Assembly: GCA_016180165.1 (NCBI GenBank)
Contig: JACPBU010000034.1
Location: forward strand, 1 to 5,460
Reading direction: 5' to 3'
Source of the DNA: Candidatus Woesearchaeota archaeon
GTDB lineage: Archaea > Nanobdellota > Nanobdellia > Woesearchaeales > JACPBV01
Length of the DNA: 5,460 bases
The notes under the pieces were generated by a model. The model saw only the letters and a program-made list of their open reading frames with translations, did no database searches and was not told the origin of the DNA. A program made the translations under genes and the position numbers. Below are positions 1-5,429 of the stretch, in pieces. The stretch's first letter is position 1; the number at the start of each line of letters is the position of its first letter.

Positions 1-482
1 CCTGAAGGTGTTGAGGTGCAGCCGACGACAGGATTGTTGGTCTGGCTGAGTACCGAGAAGGAAAGCTCATTGGATGCATTGTCGATGTCATTGGCGAAGC
101 CTGAGAGGTTGAGGATGGCTGTTGATGGGGCATCTTCTGCGATTGATGCATCTGGGATTCCTCCGAGGGTTGGGGCGTCGTTTACCGGGGTGATGGTGAC
201 GCTGAAGGTGTCGCTTGCTGTCAGGCTGCCGTCGCTTGCCTGTACTGTGATGCCGGAAGTTCCTGACTGGTTGGTCTGAACAACACAATCAACAAAACGA
301 TTGCCATCGATGCTGCAATCCACTGCCGACAGGTTAGATTCTGAGATGATAGAGATAAACAGAGTTGAATTCTCGACATCGGGATCAGAGACAAATCCGC
401 TAAGGTCCAGAATGTTGTTCTGGAACCCGGAATCTTCCTCGAAAGTAAAATCAGGTAAAAGTATTATTGAAGGAGGTGAGTT
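1..482 (-). repeat. Protein-level tandem repeat of about 100 residues (about 300 nt), one full copy plus start of the next
   Basis: Within the secreted protein, residues about 257-356 form one unit and residues 357-415 the start of a second. Shared landmarks are P-D, E-D, a [L/I]-L-[D/N]-L-S-G-F strand, a D-x-D or D-I-D turn, and a following F-I-S/F-S-V strand ending S-x-[S/T]-N. The landmarks keep an offset of 99-100 residues. The second copy is cut by the window edge, so the copy number is unknown. Confidence 0.75.
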
Positions 483-1247
483 TTGGATGACAAAAGTCTC
501 AACACCAGAAATCTGGTCTTTGGTTCTCCCATCCACAGTCCCGGTAACTTTCAGCTGATGTGTCCCGGGAGAAAGCCGTGGAAGTGGAAAAGATTGTGAT
601 GCTGCTTTGTTTTTTCCTGCGATGATGGAATTGATGAGTTTGCTGGAAGTAAGTACACCATCTACCAAATACCTCAAAGTTACATCAACAAAATCACCAT
701 TAGGGTTAGGAGAGAACCTATCAGGCTGGGTGCAGCCTGTCCCCCCATAGCAGGTATCATCTTTTGTTGCAACCTTGAATTGGGTGGTAATTGCCAGAGT
801 ATCACCATTTCTCAACGTAGCATCCGCAATGTTCGAGTCAGTTGGGATGGCAAAATAAGGAAGGAGTGTTGCAGAAGTAGCCCTGTTCCTGCAGATATTC
901 TCATCAGGAAATCCATCGAGGAAAACATTTGTACCAGGATTGCTCCCGGCAACCGATTTATATCCTTCTAATGCGGCAACAGCATCCCACCCATCCTCGA
1001 ACTTAGTTCCCTGGTTAAATGGGCACGGCAGGCTGAATGTAGCTTTTCCCGAAGTGATTTTTCCTGAAGAAAATGGGTCAGGATCCCTGTTGAACCAATC
1101 CTCCCGCGTATAAACTTTTACGCTATCCGGAGTTAAGGTGCTCCCTTGATCATCCTTAAAGCTGATAGTCCATGAATTCGAAGCTTCAGAAAGAGGTAAA
1201 ACTAAGAGGGACAAAAACAAGACTTTCAACCCTAATGCCAAATTCAC
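1..1247 (-). CDS. Secreted protein with tandem Ig/cadherin-like repeats (3' end beyond window)
   Basis: Open for 415 codons from GTG at 1245-1247 to the window edge, so the C-terminus is missing. No function is recognised beyond a likely role as an exported surface protein. Residues 1-23 form a signal peptide: MNLALGLKVLFLSLLVLPLS, then EAS. Residues 24-180 are a Cys-containing region of unknown family (C75, C119, C166 and C172, the last two in a C-x5-C loop). Residues about 185-255 look like a beta-sandwich domain (FPLPRLSPGTHQLKVTGTVDG). From about 257 come repeats of about 100 residues. LPD-x3-EED / LDLSGF at 264-285 recurs as IPD-x3-AED / LNLSGF at 364-384, joined by TITPVNDAPTL (351-361), the usual hinge of bacterial/archaeal cadherin-like tandem repeats. 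GTG was chosen because no start codon lies between it and the upstream in-frame stop at 1272-1274, and a G6 run sits 8 nt upstream. Codons turn markedly GC-richer after residue 336. The CDS call is firm; the family is an inference from motif style. Confidence 0.9.
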   Translation of the reverse strand, partial: MNLALGLKVLFLSLLVLPLSEASNSWTISFKDDQGSTLTPDSVKVYTREDWFNRDPDPFSSGKITSGKATFSLPCPFNQGTKFEDGWDAVAALEGYKSVAGSNPGTNVFLDGFPDENICRNRATSATLLPYFAIPTDSNIADATLRNGDTLAITTQFKVATKDDTCYGGTGCTQPDRFSPNPNGDFVDVTLRYLVDGVLTSSKLINSIIAGKNKAASQSFPLPRLSPGTHQLKVTGTVDGRTKDQISGVETFVIQNSPPSIILLPDFTFEEDSGFQNNILDLSGFVSDPDVENSTLFISIISESNLSAVDCSIDGNRFVDCVVQTNQSGTSGITVQASDGSLTASDTFSVTITPVNDAPTLGGIPDASIAEDAPSTAILNLSGFANDIDNASNELSFSVLSQTNNPVVGCTSTPS

Positions 1248-1255
1248 CTTTGAAA

Positions 1256-1261
1256 CCCCCC
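1256..1261 (-). promoter_or_regulatory. Presumed ribosome binding site (G6) for the secreted protein
   Basis: Minus strand GGGGGG followed by 8 nt (TTTCAAAG) and GTG. A G-run can pair with the CCUCC anti-Shine-Dalgarno using one G-U pair. A better-looking GAGGTG at 1273-1278 lies 25 nt upstream of the GTG, too far away to serve it, and no in-frame start codon is nearer to it. Confidence 0.5.
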
Positions 1262-1284
1262 AAACTAAAGTTCACCTCTTTTTT

Positions 1285-1319
1285 CCATTCCAATCTATCC
1301 CACTCTGCAGAGGGAATGG
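1285..1319 (-). promoter_or_regulatory. Stem-loop in the presumed leader of the secreted-protein gene
   Basis: CCATTCC (1285-1291) and GGAATGG (1313-1319) are exact inverted repeats of 7 bp with a 21-nt loop. Inside the loop CTCTGCAGAG (1303-1312) is itself a perfect 10-bp palindrome, so two alternative pairings are possible. On the minus strand it is followed by A6 rather than T-runs, so it does not look like a terminator of the upstream gene. It could be a leader structure, an operator or chance. Confidence 0.35.
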
Positions 1320-1358
1320 CTCTTTCTTGATTTTATGAGCTTGATGATTTGTGAAATG

Positions 1359-1367
1359 ATTATTAAA
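1359..1367 (-). promoter_or_regulatory. Weak TATA-like element upstream of the secreted-protein gene
   Basis: Minus strand AAATCAG followed by TTTAATAAT. If used as an archaeal TATA box, transcription would start near 1337 and give a leader of about 90 nt that includes the 1285-1319 stem-loop. The match is weak and AT-rich intergenic DNA offers such sequences by chance. Confidence 0.25.
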
Positions 1368-1439
1368 CTGATTTGAAGGAAGGGTTATTGAGGTGTTGAT
1401 GCCCATTGGCAGTAAGGGCAGTTATCACTTGATTGCGGA

Positions 1440-3902
1440 TTACCTGCCAGGCCCAAACACTCTTTGGACTGGTTTTGACGCTGCTGCCTCATCGCCACCA
1501 GCACCAGCACCTTCTGCTATCCCCCAAATCGAGCCGCCATAGGCAGCAAGGCTCTCAACATTTTGGGGCCGAGTATATCCTGAAGGCCTTCTAAAAAAGT
1601 CTTTGATCGATTTTATTGGATGGTATCCTCGTGTTCCATCCTCTTGTTTTAGCGGCCAAACAACCCCGGCTAAAGCTCTTGTCCTGCTCCTGCCAACATC
1701 CCCAACGACAGTTCCCGCAGCAATAGTTTCGCTGTGATACGAAATGCTCTCTTCAACTTTTCCATCCAATGATGGGACTGCACTTAAAGGGATTGTGCCG
1801 GCATATCCTCCAGCCTCCAATGCGGATCGTATGCCAGTTGAAACACCATCGCTTGCTTCACCTGCAGCTTTAAAGGGGGCTGTGAGTGGATTCTCTTTGG
1901 CATGTTGAGGGATATACCGCAAAGCATCAACTCCCCCCTTGAGAACATAGGCAGGCACTTTGAGTGCATTTGCAACAGCCTTCCCAAATTTATGCAGTGC
2001 TGACTTACCGGCATTTGCCGCATAACTCCTGCCCTTAGTCCCTTGGCTGGTATCTTTTGTTCCATAGTTTTCATCCGGAGGATCTTGAACACCATAACGT
2101 TTGTCTTGGACACCATAATGTTTATCTTGAGCACCATGCCCCCTTTGCTTTGCTCGCCAATTTTTCTGGGAAACATGGTCAGTCGGTTTAACAGGCTGTC
2201 CTTTTTCACTCTCATCAGAAACCCTCAGCAGCCTATCCCCTAAGCTCCCATCGGATACCGTGTTGCTGCCTGCCGCTAATAATCTTTCTCCAAGACTGCC
2301 CCCTCCACTATCGCTTTGATGGTTTGATAAAAGTTTTTCAGCAAGTGCTCCCGATTGCTGCTGCCCAGCATCGCCCCGTGTATCCAACAGCCTGTCAGCT
2401 AATGAGCCACTATTGCCCACATGGGGTTCACCGGATTGTTCAAGTAATCTTTCCCCAAGACTATTTCCTTCCCCGCCATCCTGTTGGGAGGAAACATCCA
2501 AAAGTTTTTGCCCAAGACTATAATTCGCATTTTCAGGAGAGTGGTGAGTATTGCCTGCAATGATGGGTGGCATGGCCCCAGTATCGGCGGAAAGAGGAAA
2601 GCCCCTGGAAGAAGAGGCATCGCCATCAACATTCCCGGCTCCCCCATCAAGAGGGTAGCCTGCCTTCGATTTTGACCTTGAAGATCTGGAAAATGCAAGA
2701 GTAGGAGTTATTTGTTGTTCTTGAATATCATAAGAAAGTTTGATTGGCCGGCTGTCTGAAGGAGATGTCCCAGGATCCGAGGAGGCACTCGCAGCTGCAC
2801 GACTCCCAAAAAACTGTCTCGCCGCATCCATCTCGGCATTGGTATCAATCTTATAAGCATTGAGCGGCTGCATCAGTGCAGTAAATGCAACGCCAAAAAA
2901 AGATAAGAATCCTCCAACTTTTTGGAACAAGGATAATCTGGATCGAGCCGGATGAGTGTTATACTCCACTTGAGCATCCCCTTCAGTCATTTCAGTTGGC
3001 TGAACAAATTCTTGAGGAGAAGCAGCCGAATGGATGATTGAAGGAAGAGTGTAGGCAGGCATGGACAAAGTGGTAGGAAGAGAGATAGATGAGGAGGTAG
3101 AAAGATATATAGGTGGGGAGGTAGGAAGGGAGGTGGAAAAAGGTGTCGTGCTTTGTCCCTCAGAAATTCTTTGAGGATTTCCATCAATATCTCCATTTTG
3201 GCCAACATTGCTTTCAGAGAAGCTAATTACCGTTGGAGCAAGAGGAGGGGTAGATTGCTGTATAGATGTTGAATGATCCTTTTCCGTCAATAAGCTCGTG
3301 GAAGGGGGAACATCCCGTTCTCCATATTTTCTTTCAGCAGAATTTGGATTAAAAACCATTTCCTCCCTTTTCTCGCTGTATGGAGCAGCTTTCAAATCAC
3401 CACCTATAGTTGAAAAATAATTTTCTTTCAGCCCATTGACAAGAAACTCTTTCAAAGCGTATTGCTCCAGGATTCTGTCGACATCCTGCTTTTTCAATGT
3501 AGGCGATTTCCGTTGGTTTCTCGAATAACCGCTGAGATAGTATACCCGAAGCTCTTTCCCATTCTCAGGATTCCTGCCGAGAAGGATTCCCCGATATCCT
3601 GTGGCAGAGGTTAATTCTAAAGAAGAATACGCTTCGAGCCTGATTCTTTGGTAATCCTTGTCCTCAAGGTTGCTTATTCCTGAAATAGGCATAGCAGATT
3701 CCAAAGAAGGCAAGCCCCCTTCCGGAATCTTAAGGGCCGAAAATTTATTCCTGAGCACATCACTGCCAAAAGTGGTATTGATCCCGAGAACCAATTGCTC
3801 AAGGTCGGAAGAATGTTGCGGGAAAAATTTGCCGTCAGGCCCTCCACCTACCCGAGAGAAGGGACGACCCGCCTGAAATGTGGAAATTGATGCTGCTGCC
3901 AT
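1440..3902 (-). CDS. Unrecognised 820-residue protein with a six-copy SLGERLL-type motif array and one possible membrane segment
   Basis: I do not recognise this protein. Layout by residue: 1-180, mixed composition and probably folded (YQRIRLEAY at 84-92, LRVYYLSGY at 118-126, a helical stretch around 138-160). 200-320, Ser/Thr/Pro-rich and probably disordered. 324-346, hydrophobic (VGGFLSFFGVAFTALM at 329-344) and the only candidate membrane segment, with R320, R322 and K328 on its N side. 370-460, Gly/Ser/Asp-rich. 462-559, six copies of [SA]L[GA][EDQ][RK]LL. 590-627, 7-residue repeats around GVQDKRY. 628-820, basic/alanine-rich then Gly-rich, ending VFGPGR. There is no signal peptide. ATG 3902 is the first start codon in frame after the upstream stop; its only SD-like match, AGGA, is just 2 nt away, so initiation may be leaderless or coupled. 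Stop is TAA. The composition suggests a scaffold or envelope protein (inference). No catalytic motif is visible. Confidence 0.9.
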   Translation of the reverse strand: MAAASISTFQAGRPFSRVGGGPDGKFFPQHSSDLEQLVLGINTTFGSDVLRNKFSALKIPEGGLPSLESAMPISGISNLEDKDYQRIRLEAYSSLELTSATGYRGILLGRNPENGKELRVYYLSGYSRNQRKSPTLKKQDVDRILEQYALKEFLVNGLKENYFSTIGGDLKAAPYSEKREEMVFNPNSAERKYGERDVPPSTSLLTEKDHSTSIQQSTPPLAPTVISFSESNVGQNGDIDGNPQRISEGQSTTPFSTSLPTSPPIYLSTSSSISLPTTLSMPAYTLPSIIHSAASPQEFVQPTEMTEGDAQVEYNTHPARSRLSLFQKVGGFLSFFGVAFTALMQPLNAYKIDTNAEMDAARQFFGSRAAASASSDPGTSPSDSRPIKLSYDIQEQQITPTLAFSRSSRSKSKAGYPLDGGAGNVDGDASSSRGFPLSADTGAMPPIIAGNTHHSPENANYSLGQKLLDVSSQQDGGEGNSLGERLLEQSGEPHVGNSGSLADRLLDTRGDAGQQQSGALAEKLLSNHQSDSGGGSLGERLLAAGSNTVSDGSLGDRLLRVSDESEKGQPVKPTDHVSQKNWRAKQRGHGAQDKHYGVQDKRYGVQDPPDENYGTKDTSQGTKGRSYAANAGKSALHKFGKAVANALKVPAYVLKGGVDALRYIPQHAKENPLTAPFKAAGEASDGVSTGIRSALEAGGYAGTIPLSAVPSLDGKVEESISYHSETIAAGTVVGDVGRSRTRALAGVVWPLKQEDGTRGYHPIKSIKDFFRRPSGYTRPQNVESLAAYGGSIWGIAEGAGAGGDEAAASKPVQRVFGPGR
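2022..2135 (-). repeat. Seven-residue repeats (GVQDKRY type) with a 21-bp DNA period
   Basis: Residues 590-627 of the 820-residue protein read GAQDKHY, GVQDKRY, GVQD(PPDEN)Y, GTKDTSQ, GTKGRSY. The first units are still alike in DNA: CTTG-ACACCATAA-type blocks start on the plus strand at 2084, 2105 and 2126, an exact 21-bp period. This indicates recent duplication, unlike the neighbouring motif array. Confidence 0.8.
2226..2519 (-). repeat. Six-copy SLGERLL-type peptide motif array
   Basis: Copies begin at residues 462 (SLGQKLL), 481 (SLGERLL), 500 (SLADRLL), 519 (ALAEKLL), 536 (SLGERLL) and 553 (SLGDRLL) of the 820-residue protein. Spacing is 19, 19, 19, 17, 17. The spacers are Gly/Ser/Gln/Asp-rich and differ from each other. 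The Leu-Leu pair is encoded six different ways (CTT TTG, TTA CTT, CTG TTG, CTT TTA, TTA TTA, CTG CTG), so the motif is conserved in protein while the DNA has diverged. Confidence 0.9.
3067..3146 (-). other. 80-nt G-free coding stretch (Ser/Thr/Pro linker)
   Basis: The plus strand has no C from 3067 to 3146, so the coding strand has no G over 80 nt. It encodes residues 253-278 of the 820-residue protein, composed almost only of S, T, P, L, I, F and Y. The low-complexity composition explains the purine-rich look of the plus strand here. Confidence 0.8.
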
Positions 3903-3912
3903 GTTCCTGAAT

Positions 3913-3928
3913 AAAAAAACGAAAAAAA
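3913..3928 (-). terminator. Double oligo-T tract after the 389-residue gene, probable archaeal terminator
   Basis: On the minus strand T7 (3922-3928), then CG, then T7 (3913-3919). It lies 32 nt past the TGA-TAA tandem stop (3958-3963) of the gene before it. Archaeal transcription ends at oligo-T on the non-template strand without needing a hairpin, and none is seen here. The tract ends only 10 nt before the ATG of the next gene, so that gene needs read-through or a promoter inside the 58-bp gap or the end of the upstream gene. Confidence 0.5.
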
Positions 3929-3960
3929 TGAGGAGAGGTTATCTCCGCTTCAAAGCATTA

Positions 3961-5130
3961 TCATCTATTGAGCATTATCTTATTTTTCCGGTCATGCTCT
4001 TTTCGAATTTCTTTTTCCTTTGTTTTTTTTATTCTCCCCGGTTCTACCCCTTGCGCCCTTTCCCCAAGCCGCAAAGCTTCACGCCACATCCTTTGCTCAA
4101 GTGGAGAAATAAAACTCTTTGGATCTTTTGTATCAGCCATTTCATACCATCCTTTTTGCGCTATGAGGACACCCTTTGCCCCAAGACGGTAATGTCCAGG
4201 CTTGACTCTTGGAGCATTTTCATCTTCCAGCGAAGCATTATAGGTTAAAGCACTTGCAGGCGAAAGATGCACAACCATTCCGGGTTTTACATCTTCCTTC
4301 TTGATATCTCCTCCGTTCAATGCCGCCTCAAGGATGTAATGCTGCGTCATTCCATCAAAAACAATTTCTATATTCTCAACAGGTTTCCTTGCCGATGCAT
4401 CGAGATATTGGCCGGCAGAAATGCCTGCAGGGATAACAGCTCCCCTTTGCTGCAGCTCACCTAAAACAGCCTGAGAGACGTTGTAAGAATCCTTCTTGTC
4501 TTTTCCATCGCCAGCGATGAACATTGTCTTGTCCTGTCCGAGTAAAACTTTCACTTGGCCATCTAGAGTCTTAAGGTCGTTCCATTCCGGGCCATCGACT
4601 GCTACATAATTTACCGGTTTTTCATATATGGTATTTGCTTCAAGCCCATCAATTGCAACTGGCCTGGGCATGCCTGCATTAATCCAGTCAGTTACCTGCT
4701 TCTTCTGCTCTTGGAGGGCAGCCTTTCTGCCTGTATCCTGCATAGAAGCGATTTCACGGTCATAAAGCTTTTCAACATCAGCAGCACTTAAGGACTTGGC
4801 ATTTGGATTCTCCCGTATTTGGAATTCGCCAAGGAGAGTCTTATAGAGATTATTGGAGACCAGCCTTCTTCCATTTTCAAATGCCGCCTGTTTCATCTCT
4901 TCAGGGGAAAGAACGCCATCAGTATCATTGGCGATTTTAAGAACGCCTTTAAACCTTTCAACCATTGCATCAGGAGCAGCAACTTTTTTGGGAGGCGCAG
5001 TAAGATCGTCTATTGTATAAAAGCCAACTTCCACACCTTGTCCAGCCGCCACCTTAGCTGCCCCAGCCGCCAATAGGAACCCAGCAGCCGCTATAGGCCA
5101 AGAATCTTTGTTACTAACATATCCGCGCAT
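3961..5130 (-). CDS. Membrane-anchored or secreted protein with EF-hand-like pair, family unrecognised
   Basis: 389 residues from the ATG at 5130; three in-frame ATGs exist (5139, 5136, 5130). The GGGGG at 5140-5144 touches the first and lies 9 nt before the third, so 5130 is preferred (5139 would give 392 residues). Residues 11-30 are a hydrophobic Ala/Gly-rich segment (WPIAAAGFLLAAGAAKVAAG), a signal peptide or N-terminal anchor. Residues 67-78 read ANDTDGVLSPEE, an EF-hand-type loop with D, D, G, L and the final E in place but Ala at the first ligand position. A degenerate partner (ENPNAKSLSAAD, 107-118) follows exactly 40 residues later. A Lys/Glu/Gln-rich helical stretch (about 117-150) leads to a mixed alpha/beta region, and the last 24 residues are a very basic tail. 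Stops are TGA TAA. A strong TATA promoter precedes it and oligo-T follows it. Calcium binding is plausible from the loop only; overall function is unknown. Confidence 0.9.
   Translation of the reverse strand: MRGYVSNKDSWPIAAAGFLLAAGAAKVAAGQGVEVGFYTIDDLTAPPKKVAAPDAMVERFKGVLKIANDTDGVLSPEEMKQAAFENGRRLVSNNLYKTLLGEFQIRENPNAKSLSAADVEKLYDREIASMQDTGRKAALQEQKKQVTDWINAGMPRPVAIDGLEANTIYEKPVNYVAVDGPEWNDLKTLDGQVKVLLGQDKTMFIAGDGKDKKDSYNVSQAVLGELQQRGAVIPAGISAGQYLDASARKPVENIEIVFDGMTQHYILEAALNGGDIKKEDVKPGMVVHLSPASALTYNASLEDENAPRVKPGHYRLGAKGVLIAQKGWYEMADTKDPKSFISPLEQRMWREALRLGERAQGVEPGRIKKTKEKEIRKEHDRKNKIMLNR
4887..5007 (-). other. EF-hand-like region, one near-canonical loop and one degenerate loop
   Basis: The first loop keeps ligand-type residues at positions 3, 5 and 12 plus Gly at 6 and Leu at 8, flanked by helix-like VERFKGVLKI and EEMKQAAFENG. 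Position 1 is Ala where Asp is usual. The second loop keeps only Leu at 8, Ser at 9 and Asp at 12. The 40-residue distance fits a paired EF-hand. This could also be a chance match in a helical region. Confidence 0.45.
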
Positions 5131-5139
5131 AACCATCAT

Positions 5140-5144
5140 CCCCC
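5140..5144 (-). promoter_or_regulatory. Presumed ribosome binding site (G5) that selects ATG 5130
   Basis: Minus strand GGGGG, then ATGATGGTT (9 nt), then ATG at 5128-5130. The two earlier ATGs at 5139 and 5136 would have 0 and 3 nt spacing. The secreted-protein gene shows a similar G-run at 8 nt, which supports this choice. Confidence 0.5.
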
Positions 5145-5183
5145 AATAGGTTTAAAATTGAATTTAACAGTGGAAAACGATTG

Positions 5184-5201
5184 TTATATATAAACTTTTC
5201 G
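5184..5201 (-). promoter_or_regulatory. Archaeal BRE/TATA promoter of the EF-hand-like protein gene
   Basis: Minus strand CGAAAAG (5195-5201) followed directly by TTTATATATAA (5184-5194), an A-rich BRE abutting a TATA box. A start about 26 bp from the TATA centre would fall near 5163, giving a leader of about 33 nt with the G5 ribosome binding site. If the host were bacterial, the same AT-rich block could serve as a -10 region. Confidence 0.65.
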
Positions 5202-5205
5202 AGCT

Positions 5206-5225
5206 TCACTATTTTAAAATAGTGA
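5206..5225. promoter_or_regulatory. Perfect 20-bp palindrome, candidate operator
   Basis: TCACTATTTTAAAATAGTGA equals its own reverse complement over all 20 bases. It ends 4 bp upstream of the BRE, the usual place for an archaeal activator or for a repressor interfering with TFB/TBP. It fits the site of a homodimeric helix-turn-helix regulator. No regulator gene lies in the window. Confidence 0.55.
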
Positions 5226-5262
5226 CATAGGAATTACGAAGGGCATAAAAAGAAGATATGCA

Positions 5263-5296
5263 GGGGTTGGGATGCGAAACCCCAAAAATGATTTTT
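5263..5296. other. Two adjoining inverted repeats (GGGGTT/AACCCC then AAAAAT-G-ATTTTT)
   Basis: GGGGTT (5263-5268) pairs with AACCCC (5278-5283) across 9 nt. Directly after it AAAAATGATTTTT (5284-5296) is an inverted repeat around a single G. Read on the plus strand, a hairpin followed by T5 resembles a terminator, but no plus-strand gene ends here. Confidence 0.4.
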
Positions 5297-5339
5297 CTAT
5301 ATGGAAATGGTGATATTTCTCTATATGAAGACAGTGATA
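5294..5339. repeat. Imperfect tandem direct repeat of 22-24 bp
   Basis: TTTCTATATG-GAAATGGTGATA (5294-5315) is followed without gap by TTTCTCTATATG-AAGACAGTGATA (5316-5339). Both copies share a TTTCT start, CTATATG and a final GTGATA. Two copies without spacers exclude a CRISPR array. An iterated protein-binding site is possible. Confidence 0.55.
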
Positions 5340-5378
5340 AATGGCATTTAGCGTCAGCCCGACGATTTTTCCCAGGTT

Positions 5379-5404
5379 CGTTAATAACCCGAAGGGTTTT
5401 AACG
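5379..5404. other. Stem-loop with about 11 bp and one bulged base
   Basis: CGTTAATAACCC (5379-5390) pairs with GGGTTTTAACG (5394-5404) around a GAA triloop, with one unpaired T in the left arm. On the minus strand the loop reads CTTCGG. No T-run follows on either strand, so it does not look like a terminator. It is the strongest RNA-hairpin candidate in the window. Confidence 0.5.
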
Positions 5405-5408
5405 TGCC

Positions 5409-5429
5409 AAAAATCCAAGAGGGATTTTT
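5409..5429. terminator. Hairpin ending in T5, possible terminator of a gene beyond the window
   Basis: AAAAATCC (5409-5416) and GGATTTTT (5422-5429) are exact 8-bp inverted repeats around AAGAG. Both strands end in T5. On the minus strand it directly follows a TAA at 5428-5430 in a frame open to the window edge (tail FPQLFACANA), so it could close an upstream minus-strand gene. The evidence for such a gene is only ten codons. Confidence 0.3.

Larger units (their letters stand above)
1248..1439. other. Intergenic region between the 820-residue gene and the secreted repeat protein
   Basis: This 192-bp gap has no open frame worth calling. On the minus strand it contains an AT-rich TATA-like element (TTTAATAAT, 1359-1367), an inverted repeat at 1285-1319, an A6 run followed by GAGGTG at 1273-1284, and the G6 run used as the presumed ribosome binding site. 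No oligo-T run follows the stop of the 820-residue gene on the minus strand, so read-through into the secreted-protein gene is possible. Confidence 0.6.

Noticed and set aside
16..279. Plus-strand open frame opposite the secreted protein
   Set aside because: It is antisense to GC-richer repeat codons, which lowers stop frequency. The minus-strand reading gives recognisable PVNDAP and LSGF motifs.
1273..1278. GAGGTG as the ribosome binding site of the secreted-protein gene
   Set aside because: It lies 25 nt from the GTG and no in-frame start codon occurs between them. The overlapping GTG at 1275 opens only a 29-codon frame.
1400..1420. TGCCC/GGGCA inverted repeat after the 820-residue gene as a terminator
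   Set aside because: The stem is only 5 bp with an 11-nt loop and no T-run follows on the minus strand.
1784..2215. Minus-strand 143-codon frame inside the 820-residue gene
   Set aside because: It is a frame-shifted reading of the same strand through repeat-rich DNA. The main frame has a continuous protein with conserved motifs, and no start signal precedes the alternative.
3880..4248. Plus-strand open frame of 122 codons antisense to two genes
   Set aside because: It lies opposite the end of one strong minus-strand gene and the start of the next, crosses the oligo-T tract as a Lys-rich run, and has an unlikely F/K/R-rich composition.
5294..5339. Possible CRISPR fragment
   Set aside because: There are only two imperfect copies with no spacer between them, and no cas gene nearby.
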